Source: Haplomitrium mnioides (lineage: Eukaryota; Marchantiophyta; Haplomitriopsida; Calobryales). Taken from it: a DNA stretch of 26,169 bases. The notes beneath the pieces are model-generated. The model was not told the DNA's origin, ran no database searches, and worked only from the letters and a program-made list of their open reading frames with translations. The stretch spans positions 1 through 26,169 of the forward strand of contig JBNGIS010016691.1 in assembly GCA_049999725.1 (NCBI GenBank), in the 5' to 3' direction. Each line of letters begins with the position of its first letter. The first letter of the stretch is position 1. Shown here one piece after another: positions 1 through 8,829 of the stretch. Both the position numbers and the translations under genes were made by a program.

Positions 1-8
1 TCTACTAG

Positions 9-549
9 ACACAAACCGAGGAGAAGCAAGAATTGGTCGGTGGCTTGGAGGCAACTCATGAGGAGAGGGTAGGCAGGGAGGACCTGAAACATATCTTGGA
101 ACTACGACTGCTAGGCGATCCCAATGAGCTCAAAGAGGCAGGAGCGTTTCGAGCGGCGGTGCAGAATCTCACTCCTTGCATCATTCGAGTTGAAGTTGAT
201 GAATCAGAACTAGAAGAAGAGAAATTCGTGCACCAATCAAGGGACTAGGGAAGGGCCTCACTAGAGCAAGGAAGGAAGGGCGCAACTAAACCTCATCCCC
301 CGTAAGAGGAGGAGCCCCCAGAAGACCAATGTCGGTCGAGCCCCGAACCCGAACTACGAGAGGAGTCGACATCAGTGTACCCGGCTGGGGAAAGTCATGA
401 CGAGCAACTGCCAAGTGTCATCGAGTTAGGGCCTCCTCAAGGGGTGGAATGCACGATAATCGAAATAACCAGTTGCAGCTCAGAGAATCCAAAATTGCCG
501 GGAAGATGAACCCGATCTCAATTCAAAGAAGAAACTCCCTCTAATCCAG
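9..549 (+). pseudogene. gag-like C-terminal tail, broken (copy 1)
   Basis: This is the counterpart of the downstream half of the gag-like frame at 5591-6799. It starts right after the TAG at 6-8, which is also present at the equivalent place in the second copy (6257-6259). The frame reads through a conserved segment (GREDLKHIL, then ELRLLGD) and a Glu-rich run (ESELEEEKF). It stops at TAG 246-248, where the other copy has CAA, and later loses frame near 490-510. The acidic tail has no recognisable domain. The copy is dead: stop plus frameshift. Confidence 0.7.
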
Positions 550-1049
550 GCCAAGGATCTTGATGACAAGGAAGGAATTGTTACGGGCAACCTTGCCACC
601 ACCAATGTTGTATATAATTTTTATTTCTCAGGCCTTATGTACGGTACATACATTTATGCTTGTTGTGTCACCTGTTTCATGTGGGTGTGTGTTGGGCATA
701 CCCCGAGGCCAGAAGAGAAGGGCCAACCAAGGGATCCTAGGTCTGAGGGTGATTCCACGGATCAGAAAGGAATGCAGCAAAGTATGTTGCTGCAGGGATC
801 TTGTATCCCCCTCAAACCAAAATTGAGAGGTACAACTTTTGTATGGGATCTAGGGAAGAAGCTGAGAGAGGGGAATGCGTGGGGGTAGAGTGATTTTCTG
901 AGGTGTGTGAGTTGTTGTGTGTGTTTTGTTGGGGGGGCGTTTTGTGGGGTTGTATTGCAGGAGTTGCAGAGTTCAGCCAACGATCATTCAGCAGAGGCAC
1001 CCAACAGAGTGAGGGAGAAAAAGGGTGTTCGCGGGGATGCTTCACACTC

Positions 1050-1059
1050 AAAGGGGGAG
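1050..1059 (+). other. Polypurine tract before LTR
   Basis: AAAGGGGGAG sits three bases before the TGTCA that opens the LTR. This is the classic position and composition of a plus-strand priming tract in plant LTR retrotransposons. The second array copy has GAAGGGGGAG at the same place. Confidence 0.8.
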
Positions 1060-1745
1060 TTGTGTCAGCCAGCAGATTGAGGTGCTGACACGGAATTCTT
1101 CCCAACAAAAGCAGCATTGACACAATTCCGCCTTGGAAAGTGCAAGAGCGCCTCGGGAGCAGTAGGAATCCTTCATTTGGTAAGTACGAGTTGTGAAGGC
1201 ATGAGGCGGATACATGGCTTTTCCTATGTTTGAAATTCATGGCACAGTAGTTGGGGTATTTGGAGGAAGGATATGGAGGATTTCAAGGACATTGGAGGAA
1301 ATATGGTTTTTTTTCGGTTTTTAGCAAAATCTGTACAGACTTAATTATGTTCTTATTAGATGCATGTTAAAGCTGATATTTTATAGGTAAATAATTTATG
1401 TCAAATCTCATTATTGACAATTTACAGAAGTGAAAAATCTGTTGTAAACCGGGAGTTATAACCGGTCAAAGATAAAATATAACTCTGCAGAAAAGTCAAA
1501 ACATAGAGTATTTTAATAACAGAAAATAAAAATATTATTATATGGGTAGAAAGCTTATTTAAAAATCTTTCCAACAAGGTATAGTACAGGCAATTTGGAT
1601 CAGTATCAAGGATTTTAGAGAGATTCTTCTAGAAGGACTAAAAAGTAGAAAAGACAAGAAAAACTACTTTAATCTTTGACTTGCTCTTGAGGGAATCTCG
1701 AAATATGAAAGTAGCTTTTGTAGTTAGGTACAAATAAAAGGGAAT

Positions 1746-1845
1746 NNNNNNNNNNNNNNNNNNNNNNNNNNNNNNNNNNNNNNNNNNNNNNNNNNNNNNN
1801 NNNNNNNNNNNNNNNNNNNNNNNNNNNNNNNNNNNNNNNNNNNNN
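1746..1845. other. Assembly gap (100 N)
   Basis: Exactly 100 N. A round number like this is normally a placeholder for a gap of unknown length. It lies inside the LTR insertion. Confidence 0.98.
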
Positions 1846-1886
1846 AAGAATCTCTAGGTTTTACTAGTGGTAATTAGCTAGACTAG

Positions 1887-1893
1887 TATATAA
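1887..1893 (+). promoter_or_regulatory. TATA box of the inserted LTR-like sequence
   Basis: TATATAA is followed by a purine-rich leader (AAGGAGGGAGAAGAGAG), typical of the start of the transcribed part of a plant LTR. The assignment is by motif and position only. Confidence 0.45.
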
Positions 1894-3000
1894 GGAGGGA
1901 GAAGAGAGAGCAAAGGAGACTTGGAGTGGCTTGAGCTTAGACTTTCATTTTCACACTTGGGGAGTTCATTCTTAGAGAGACCATTGGAGAAGCGCTTGGA
2001 GGAGCTCTTGGAGGAGTTGCCAAGAAGACTCATTAGAGGTCAAGCACTTGAGGAGGGGTTTCCAATAGAGTGAGAAGTTGTGGAAAGTGAGAAAGGGTGA
2101 GAGCATGAGAGTGGTGGGAGATTGATGGAGTAAAGAGTTTGATATTGGGCAAGAGATTTTGTATTGAGTATTTCTTTTATGTACATTCTATAGAAATTGT
2201 TGGGATTTGATGTGTGCAATCTTACTTCTAGTCCCCTCTCATCTTAAATGTGTACTCAACATCAAAGTCACATGAGGAGAAACCGGCGAAGCAAGTAGCT
2301 TCACAGAGCATAGCGCATGGATCCGAGGAAGAGAACGGGATCATGGCTGAAGCAAAAGAGGGAGCAATGATCGCCAACAAGAAGGTGGGTACCACTAAAA
2401 AATCGAATTGGGAAAAGGAGAGCCCGTGGGTCTCATGGGGATGCGAGAATCGAAGTCTAATGGGGAGAGGGGAATGCCCACCTAAGGCGAAGTGATTGAA
2501 GGAGGAAGAGCATATCTACAAAGTAGAAATCTGGAGGCACTCAGGAGAGAGGGGGATCGCGGACAATGCCTACTGAAGCCACACATCAGAAGCACGGATC
2601 GGGGACAGAAAGGAGGAGGCGCAATCTTTGTAAGAGCGAGCTAGGTCAGGGGGGCAGAGGACGCCTTCATCCCGCAAGCATGAGCGCGCTCTGCAAGGGT
2701 CCGACCCCTTTTGTCGAGTTCGCAGGTCTGAGCGAAAACGTGGAGTCTTCTGAGAGCTCCGAAGGTTCCACAAAAATGTGGCGTCTCCAGAGCGCTTCAA
2801 GGGATTTTGCGAGTGACATGGCGGCTTCAGGGGGTCTGAAGGTCTTCATGGAGAAGTGGCGGGCCTCGAAGGATGTAACGGAAATTAGCCTCCCTAAGTG
2901 GAAAATCCGGTTAAGTGGGTTTCGATTTGTCTTCCAATGTGGAGAGCTCACTTAACATGGATCCATTAAGAGGCTGAACTGGAGACCAAGAAGGGATCCA

Positions 3001-3224
3001 CCGAAAGGGTGATGTATCGCGAGTCCGGCCAAAGGAGAGCAAGGAGTACCAAAGAGGTGACCTCTCGACGATTCGACTAGAGGAGAACTAAGGAGTGCCA
3101 AAAATGAGACCTATCGATGATCCGACCAGAGGAGAACCAAGGAGTGCCGAAGAGGTGATCTAGCGCAAATCCGACCGGAGGAAGAGCAAGCAGCGCCGAA
3201 AAGATGATCTATTGCAGATCCGGC
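3001..3224 (+). repeat. 49-bp minisatellite inside LTR copy 1
   Basis: There are four full units and one partial unit: 3001-3048, 3049-3097, 3098-3146, 3147-3195 and 3196-3224. Each starts CCRAA-, contains a TGAYCTATCG-like block and a CCGACCAGAGGAGAACC-like block, and ends AAGGAGTG or a variant. A weaker earlier partial unit may lie at 2975-3000. The same array is at 8151-8370 in the second LTR, so it predates the array duplication. Confidence 0.85.
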
Positions 3225-3563
3225 GAGGCAAGTGGGAAAGTTTGACAAAGTACGGCTGCGATGCTGAAAGTTTGACGGAGGAAGCGAGGGCTGGTTCCAA
3301 GGGGCTTGTAGTTCTTATATCAAGCAAGGTAGCGACTTAGCGAAGGGAGACTCGAGCACATACTGTTCTTATCACAAGAGGGTTCCGAAACGGCAACATA
3401 GGCACAGTTCTTACTCGGCGAGGGGAGGGCTCTTCGGATAACGTGGCATCCGCGGAAGAAAGGAGGAAGTCAGCGGGTCAACTTCGGAAGGGGGTCAAAG
3501 CGACGGTCCGCCTACCCCTTTGCAAGGCAACGTCGGACAACACGACTCGAAAGGAAGTTAACC

Positions 3564-3698
3564 GAGACATGTGGCGGCTTGCGACAGTCCATGAGCGACT
3601 ACGGGAGTCCGTGGGCGACTGAGTAAACATGGCGACTTGCGAGAGTTCGTGGGCGACTTCAGAAACGTGGTGGCTTGCGGGTATTCGTGGGCGACATC
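3564..3698 (+). repeat. ~38-bp minisatellite inside LTR copy 1
   Basis: There are about three and a half degenerate units built around GTGGCGGCTTGCGAGAGTC followed by CGTGGGCGACT. One unit is shortened (about 3603-3622). The second LTR has three cleaner units at 8715-8829. A more diverged set of similar GTGG-GCTTC blocks lies upstream at about 2738-2880. Confidence 0.75.
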
Positions 3699-4967
3699 GG
3701 AGGCATAGCAACGGGGAAACAGCCGAGGAAAATTGTGGATCCCCTCGCGAGATACGTCGGGTAGCCAATCTGCGGTGTTGATCTGCGAACTCAGCGCTCT
3801 TTGGGCAATTCTTTTTGGATCTCTCTGCAAAAAGACCTCTCCAACCACTAACTTCGGGTCTACGCTCAACTTACTACTTCGGAGCAATCGGATCAGCGAC
3901 TGCTACGGGTTTGCTTATGTGGACCAACTATGAGGCAATCTCAGGTCAGGACTCTTCAAATGCGAGCATTGTGGATCCACACAGGGCTCAACACATTCAA
4001 TTGTCAGCCTTCTCCAAAGTTTTCCTCCCCAGACCATGAGGACGTCGGATATGACCATTAAAATCAGAACTGGCTCTCAACCGTACTGAGAGGTGTCACC
4101 ATTTCAAGTAGCGAATGCTAACAAAAAAAACAACCAAGTCCAGCAGGGAGGAAAGGAGCGATCTTGATCAAGAAACACTCAAGGGCGACGCGCTCCTGCT
4201 AGGGGGTATAGTAGGGATCACTGCGACGATCAAGGGGTTAATGTGCAAGCAAACTAGAGACGCGATAGCGATCTCAAGACAAGGGAATCGCAACGAGGTA
4301 AGGCATGAGTGGGAATCCAAGGAGAAGCTACATGAAGCAAGTGAACTCGCGTTGGGGGCAAACCGGGGGTGGAGGTGGACTGGAGGGGCGCCAAAAATCG
4401 TTGGGTGAGGAGCTCTAGAGGCTCAGGCAATCCAGATGAACTCATCCATGTAAGTGGACCAAGAGTGGAGGTGCATCGATACATGAGTCTAGAAGGGATT
4501 CTGGCCATTTAAGAAATCAGGAGAGGCTGCCAAGTGAGGAGCTTGGAGTTGTCTTTGCATTCCTTATACGGGAGCATCAACCCAGAGTGCTCGGTGTGCA
4601 CCCTGGTGTAATCCTTCAAGTGGAGCTAAGAGGGGGGCTGCGTTAATGCCCGTGCACTGCGGAGTAAGTCCTGTCAAGACTCAGAGTGGAGTGAGCTACC
4701 TGCAGTCAGGAAGACTGTCTTCCAGAGGTGGAAGTGAAAGAAATCCTCTTCCTAGCCTGAGGAAGTAAACTCAGGGATTCTCGCGAGGGAAGTTAAAAAG
4801 ACTATCTAGAGAGGGGTGTGTGGGTGGAAGTTGGTGTGAAGGTTGGAAGGCAGTACGTGATTCAGATGGGAGGAATCTATTGGTGAGATTAGGGCTAGAG
4901 GGCCTTCAAGGACTCTGTTCTGTTGCAGTACATTGTATAGATGAGCAGACAGTTGAGCAGACCTTGG

Positions 4968-5148
4968 GACAACCCTGGAGGGGGAGTCAAGTCCCTTGAC
5001 ATAGTCTAGTAACCCTAGGGGTTGATGCTCTCTGATCCTGACCCTGTTTTATAGTTTAGGCCTTAGTTCATATTAGGCTAGCTAGGAATCGCATTTGTAT
5101 AAGTTGTTGTGACAATCCTTGGAGGGGGAGTCCAATCCTCTATCATTG
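4968..5148 (+). repeat. Duplicated ~33-bp block in LTR copy 1
   Basis: GACAACCCTGGAGGGGGAGT at 4968 recurs as GACAATCCTTGGAGGGGGAG at 5111, each followed by a related CAAGTCCCTT or CAATCCTCT tail. Both also occur in the second LTR (from about 10177 and 10320). They lie ~340-510 bp from the LTR right end. Confidence 0.6.
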
Positions 5149-5225
5149 TTCATTGGTGCAAGTCACATCACCTTTTTGCCCTAAAGCATACACAAGGTGG
5201 TAGGGTCTTAGATTTGGACCCTTTG

Positions 5226-5231
5226 AATAAA
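5226..5231 (+). promoter_or_regulatory. Candidate polyadenylation signal of LTR copy 1
   Basis: AATAAA lies about 250 bp before the LTR right end and is conserved at 10435-10440 in the second LTR. The position is plausible for the R region, but no transcript evidence is available. Confidence 0.35.
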
Positions 5232-5490
5232 TTGAAGGAATTACACGAGGATGCTAGGTGTGGTAAATGAGGACTTGGTGTTATGAATGTATGACTACAT
5301 TCTAAGCTGAAGAGGGTAAGTGGTGAACAACAGGCTTGTAAGGAAGGAGAGGATCCTTAAGGCCTCAAAGTGATAACTGGCAATGGGCCATCTCAGAAAA
5401 GAACTGGAAAGCTCTGAATCTGTCCTCCCTTGCCTTTCAAGTGGCACCTGAAAAGGTTGAGGCCTGAAGTTGAGGAGTGACATGAATTTT

Positions 5491-5507
5491 TGGCGCTAGA
5501 AGGAGGG
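5491..5507 (+). other. Primer-binding site (tRNA-Asn type)
   Basis: TGGCGCTAGAAGGAGGG lies eight bases after the LTR end. It is complementary to the 3' end expected for plant tRNA-Asn (…TTCTAGC, discriminator G, CCA). A tRNA-Asn primer is known for the Tat group of plant Ty3/gypsy elements, so a Tat-like ancestry is inferred. The tRNA match is from general knowledge and was not searched. Confidence 0.75.
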
Positions 5508-5590
5508 TCAAAGGTTTGAAAAAACCTGAGACCAATCTGAGGCCAAGTTATCATCTTTCGAAGGAATAAAGTTTTCCCTCAATTGAGGCA

Positions 5591-6799
5591 ATGAGCCAAA
5601 GCTATTTACGAAGGAAAAGACGGGCTAAGTATGTGTCGAAATACTATTTTGATAGCTCGAGCAGCAATGAGGACACAGAGAAGAGCTTTGCATCTACCTT
5701 GGAAAGTGATAGTGACTCCGATAGCAACAACTCTGATGATTAGGGATCTTCGAGAAGGAAGAAGCAGAGAAAGGAACGAAAGATCAAGAGGGCTGCCAAG
5801 GGAAGGGGAACTCGCTTAGCATAATTGAGTTCAAAGATAGAGGTAATGTAGGCCCTCCTTGCGAGCATCAAGCCCAATCTAGAGAAGAGGGCATGTACCT
5901 CCCAAGCTGAACAACCAGATGGGTGGATTGCAACCGGACCCACGAAGATGATAGTTATGGTGTACTGGAATTGTGGTCAACCTGGGCATGTTTCCCCCAA
6001 CTGCTCGAAACCATGGGGGCAAAAGCATGAGTATCCAACTGCCATACATTCCCAGTATGAAGAGGAGGAAACAGTTTGGATAAAGGAGGAAACCTCTACC
6101 TCAGAGGATTGTTATCAAGCAAGGGCAAAAGCAAAATCCAAGCCTCACCAAAAGAGCAAGAGTAAGAAAAGGCAAAATGCTAAGAAGGGTACAAATCAAG
6201 TGTGGTCACCCATGAGCGATTATGAATACAAGGTGGAATACCCCACCTGGTTCTACTAGACACAAACCGAGGAGAAGCAAGAATTGGTCGGTGGCTTGAA
6301 GGCAACTCATGAGATGAAGGCAGGCAGGGAGGACCTGAAACATATCTTGAAACTACGATTGCTAGGTGATCATGATGAGCTCAAAGAGGCGGGAGCATTC
6401 CGGGCGGCGGTGCAGAATCTCACTTCTTGCGTCATTCGAGCTGAAGTGGATGAATCAGAACTAGAAGAAGAGGAATTCGCGCACCAATCAAGGGACCAAG
6501 GAAGGGCCCCACTAGAGCAAGGAAGGAAGGGCGCAACTGAACCTCATCCCTCGCAAGAGGAGGAGCCCCCGGAAGACCAATGTCAGTCGAGCCCCGAACC
6601 CGAACTACGATGGGAGTCGACATTAGTGTACCCGATTGGGGAAAGTCATGACGAGCAATTGCCAAGTGTCATCGAGTTAGGGCCTCCTCAAGGGGTGGAA
6701 TGCACGATAATTGAAATAACCAGTTGTAGCTCGAAGAATTCGACATTGCCGGAAGATGAACCCGATCTCAATTCAGAGAGGAAACTCCCTCTAATCTAG
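5591..6799 (+). pseudogene. gag-like polyprotein frame, 403 codons with four stops
   Basis: One frame runs from ATG 5591 to TAG 6797, interrupted by stops at 5741, 5822, 5849 and 6257 but with no frameshift. In order it has a basic start (RRKRR, residues 7-11), a Ser/Asp-rich acidic run (residues 39-50), a second basic cluster (about 54-73), a nucleocapsid zinc knuckle near residues 123-135 and a Lys-rich segment (about 180-205). A long acidic tail ends in KLPLI. The knuckle reads YWNCGQPGHVSPNC: the first cysteine of CX2CX4HX4C is tyrosine (TAC), as a single G-to-A change would give, so zinc binding would be lost. The canonical gag capsid domain is absent and there is only ~80 bp between the primer site and this ATG. 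It resembles gag-only non-autonomous elements. Function in this copy is very unlikely. Confidence 0.75.
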
Positions 6800-7320
6800 G
6801 CCAAGGATCTTGATGACAAGGAAGGAATTGTTACGGGCAACCTCGCCACCACCAATGTTGTATGTAATTTTAATTTCTTAGGCCCTATGCCTAGTATGTA
6901 CGTTTATGCTTATTGTGTCACATGTTTCATGTGAGTGTGTGTTGGACGTACTCTGAGGCCAGAAGAGAAGGGCCAACCAAGGGATCCCAGGTCTGAGGGT
7001 GATTCCACAGATCAGAAAGGAATTCAACAAGGTATGTTGCTGCAGGGATCCTCCTGTATCCTCTTTAAACCAAAATTGGGAGGTGCAACTTTTGTATAGG
7101 ATCCAGGGAAGAAGCTGAGAGAGGGGAATGCGTGGGGGTAGAGTGATTTTGTGAGGTGTGTAAGTTGTTGTGTGCATTTGTGAGGGGGGGGGGGGGGGGG
7201 GGGGGGGGGTGTTTGGGGGGGTGGATTGGTGGGGAGTTGCAGAGTTCAGTCAACGATCATTCAGCAAAGGCACCTAGCAGAGTGAGGGAGAACAAGGGTG
7301 TTCGTGGGGACGCTTCACAC
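6800..7320 (+). other. Non-coding 3' internal region of the array element
   Basis: This links the gag-like frame to the polypurine tract. It matches 550-1047 but has no conserved reading frame and no pol motifs. It contains the long G run at 7184-7209. Where a normal Ty3/gypsy element would have more than 3 kb of pol, this has ~520 bp, so pol is missing altogether. Confidence 0.7.
7184..7209 (+). repeat. G26 homopolymer
   Basis: Twenty-six consecutive G, followed closely by TGTTTGGGGGGGTGG. The first array copy has only seven G at the same place. It lies about 125 bp before the LTR. The exact length is uncertain because homopolymers are error-prone in sequencing. Confidence 0.85.
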
Positions 7321-7322
7321 TC

Positions 7323-7332
7323 GAAGGGGGAG
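7323..7332 (+). other. Polypurine tract before second LTR
   Basis: GAAGGGGGAG lies three bases before TGTCA of the second LTR. It is the equivalent of 1050-1059. Confidence 0.8.
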
Positions 7333-8150
7333 TTATGTCATCCAGCGAATTGAGGTGCTGACACGGAATTCTTCCCAACAAAAGCAACATCGACACAATT
7401 CCGCCTTGGAAAGTGCAAGAGCGCCTTGGGAGCAGTAGGAATCCTTCATTTGGTAAGTACGAGCAGAGCGTATGGATCCGAGGAGGAGAACGAGATCATG
7501 GCTGAAGCAAAGGAGGGAGCAGTGATTGCCAGCAAGAAGATAGGTACCACTAAAAAATCAAATTGGGCAAATGAGAGCCCGTGGGTCTCATGGGGATGCG
7601 GGAATCGAACCCTAATGGGGAGAAGTGAATGCCCACCTAAGGCAAAGCGATCGAAGGAGGAAGAGCGGATCTACAAAGTAGAAATCCGAAGGCCCTGAGG
7701 AGAGAGGGGCGGACAATGCCTGTAGAAGCCACACATCAGAAGCACGGATCGGGGAAAAAAAGGAGGAGACGCGATCTTCGTAAGAGTGAGCTAGGCCTGG
7801 GGGCGGGGGACGACTCGATCCCGCAAGCGTGAGCGCGCTTTTCAAGGGTCCGACCCCTTTCGTCGAGTCTGCAGGTTTGAGCGGAAACGTGGAGTCTTCT
7901 GAATGCTCCAAAGGATTCCACGGAAATGTGGCATCTCGAGAGCGCTTCAAGGGATTCTACGGGTGACGTGGCAGCTTCGGAGGGTCCGAAGGTCTTCACG
8001 GAGAAGTGGCGGGCCTCGAAGGACGTAACGAAATTCAGCCTCCCTAAGTGAGGAACTCGGTAAAGTGGGTTCCGATTTGTCTTCCGACGTGGAGAGCCCA
8101 CTTAACAGGGGTCCGTTGAAAGGCCCAACCGGAGAGCAAGAAGGGATCAA

Positions 8151-8370
8151 TCGAAAGGGTGATGTATCGTGGGTCCGGCCAAAGGAGAGCAAGGAGTGCC
8201 GAAGGGGTGACCTCTTGACGATCCGACCAGAGGAGAACTAAGGAGGGCCAAAAAGGTGACCTATTGATAATCTGACCAGAGGAGAACCAAGGAGTGCCGA
8301 AGAGGCGATCTAGCATCCAACCAAAGGAAGAGCAAGCAGCGCCGAAAAGATGATCTATTGCAGATGCGGC
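8151..8370 (+). repeat. 49-bp minisatellite inside LTR copy 2
   Basis: Four full units and one partial, unit for unit the counterpart of 3001-3224. The fourth unit has a small internal deletion. Confidence 0.85.
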
Positions 8371-8714
8371 GAGGCAAGCGGGAAAGTTTGACAGAGTTCG
8401 GCTGCGACGTTGAAAGTTCGATGGAGGATGCGAGGGCTGGTTCCAAGGGGAGCTCCTTGTAGTTCTTATATCGAGCAGGGCAGCGACTTAGCGAAGGGAG
8501 CCTCGGGCACGTACTTTTCTTATCACAAGGGGGTTCCGAAACGACAAGATAAGCAAAGTTCTTACTCGGCGAGGGAAGGGCTTTTCGGATAATGTGGCAT
8601 TCGCGGAAGAAAGGAGGAAGTCAGCGGATCAACTTCGCAAGGGGTTCAAAGCAACAATCCGCCTACCCCTTTGTGGGGCGGCGTCGGACGGCGCGACTCG
8701 GAAGGAAGTTAACC

Positions 8715-8829
8715 GAGACACATGGAGGCTTGTGGGAGTCCGTGGGCGACTGAGGAAACGTGGCGGCTTGCGAGAGTCCGTGGGTGACTGCGGAAATGTG
8801 GCGGCTTGAGGGAATCTGTGGGCAACATC
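8715..8829 (+). repeat. 38-bp minisatellite inside LTR copy 2
   Basis: Three units (8715-8753, 8754-8791, 8792-8829) share TGGCGGCTTG, an AGTCCGTGGG-like block and a GACT or ACATC end. They correspond to 3564-3698. Confidence 0.8.

Larger units (their letters stand above)
1..1062 (+). mobile_element. Internal region (3' part) of non-autonomous Ty3/gypsy element, array copy 1
   Basis: This stretch matches 6251-7335 almost base for base with scattered substitutions, so the window opens inside one unit of a head-to-tail retroelement array with a ~6.25 kb period. It contains the acidic tail of the gag-like frame (about 9-549), then ~500 bp of non-coding sequence, then a polypurine tract directly before the LTR. 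A run of seven G at about 931-937 lies where the second copy has 26 G. No protease, reverse transcriptase or integrase motif is seen. Assignment to Ty3/gypsy rests on the zinc knuckle and tRNA-Asn primer site of the fuller copy downstream. Confidence 0.8.
1192..2303 (+). mobile_element. Insertion in the LTR, LTR-like, containing an assembly gap
   Basis: The flanking LTR sequence is continuous in the second copy (junction near 7461-7467), so this is sequence gained here or lost there. From 1192 to 2261 it starts TGTGAAGG and ends TACTCAACA, has a TATATAA box at 1887-1893 followed by a purine-rich leader, and looks like a solo LTR of another element. The last ~42 bp (2262-2303) do not fit that LTR, and no matching 5-bp target duplication is visible, so the exact boundaries and mechanism are unresolved. 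Its true length is unknown because of the N run. Confidence 0.5.
1063..5482 (+). mobile_element. Giant LTR, array copy 1 (with insertion)
   Basis: The LTR begins TGTCA after the polypurine tract and ends TGACA eight bases before the primer-binding site, so the ends form the inverted repeat TGTCA/TGACA. It is 4.4 kb, of which ~1.1 kb (about 1192-2303) is absent from the second LTR. A short inverted repeat (TGTCAGC at 1063-1069, GCTGACA at 1084-1090) could form a hairpin at the left end. It carries two minisatellites (3001-3224 and 3564-3698), a duplicated ~33-bp block (4968-5000 and 5111-5148) and an AATAAA at 5226. Open frames inside it are short and not conserved between the two LTRs, so it is treated as non-coding. 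Confidence 0.8.

Noticed and set aside
2566-2955. 129-codon plus-strand frame inside LTR copy 1
   Set aside because: It lies in LTR sequence; the equivalent stretch of LTR copy 2 does not keep the frame, and the antisense frames there are equally long. Chance frames in GC-balanced DNA.
4115-4408. 97-codon plus-strand frame inside LTR copy 1
   Set aside because: Not preserved in the second LTR (about 9250-9540), no domain; treated as chance.
5948-6259. Host zinc-knuckle RNA-binding protein gene
   Set aside because: The frame lies between a primer-binding site and an LTR of the retroelement and is part of a longer stop-broken gag-like frame.
7612-8101. 112- and 121-codon minus-strand frames in LTR copy 2
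   Set aside because: They overlap each other and the LTR repeats, have no homology, and are not kept in LTR copy 1.
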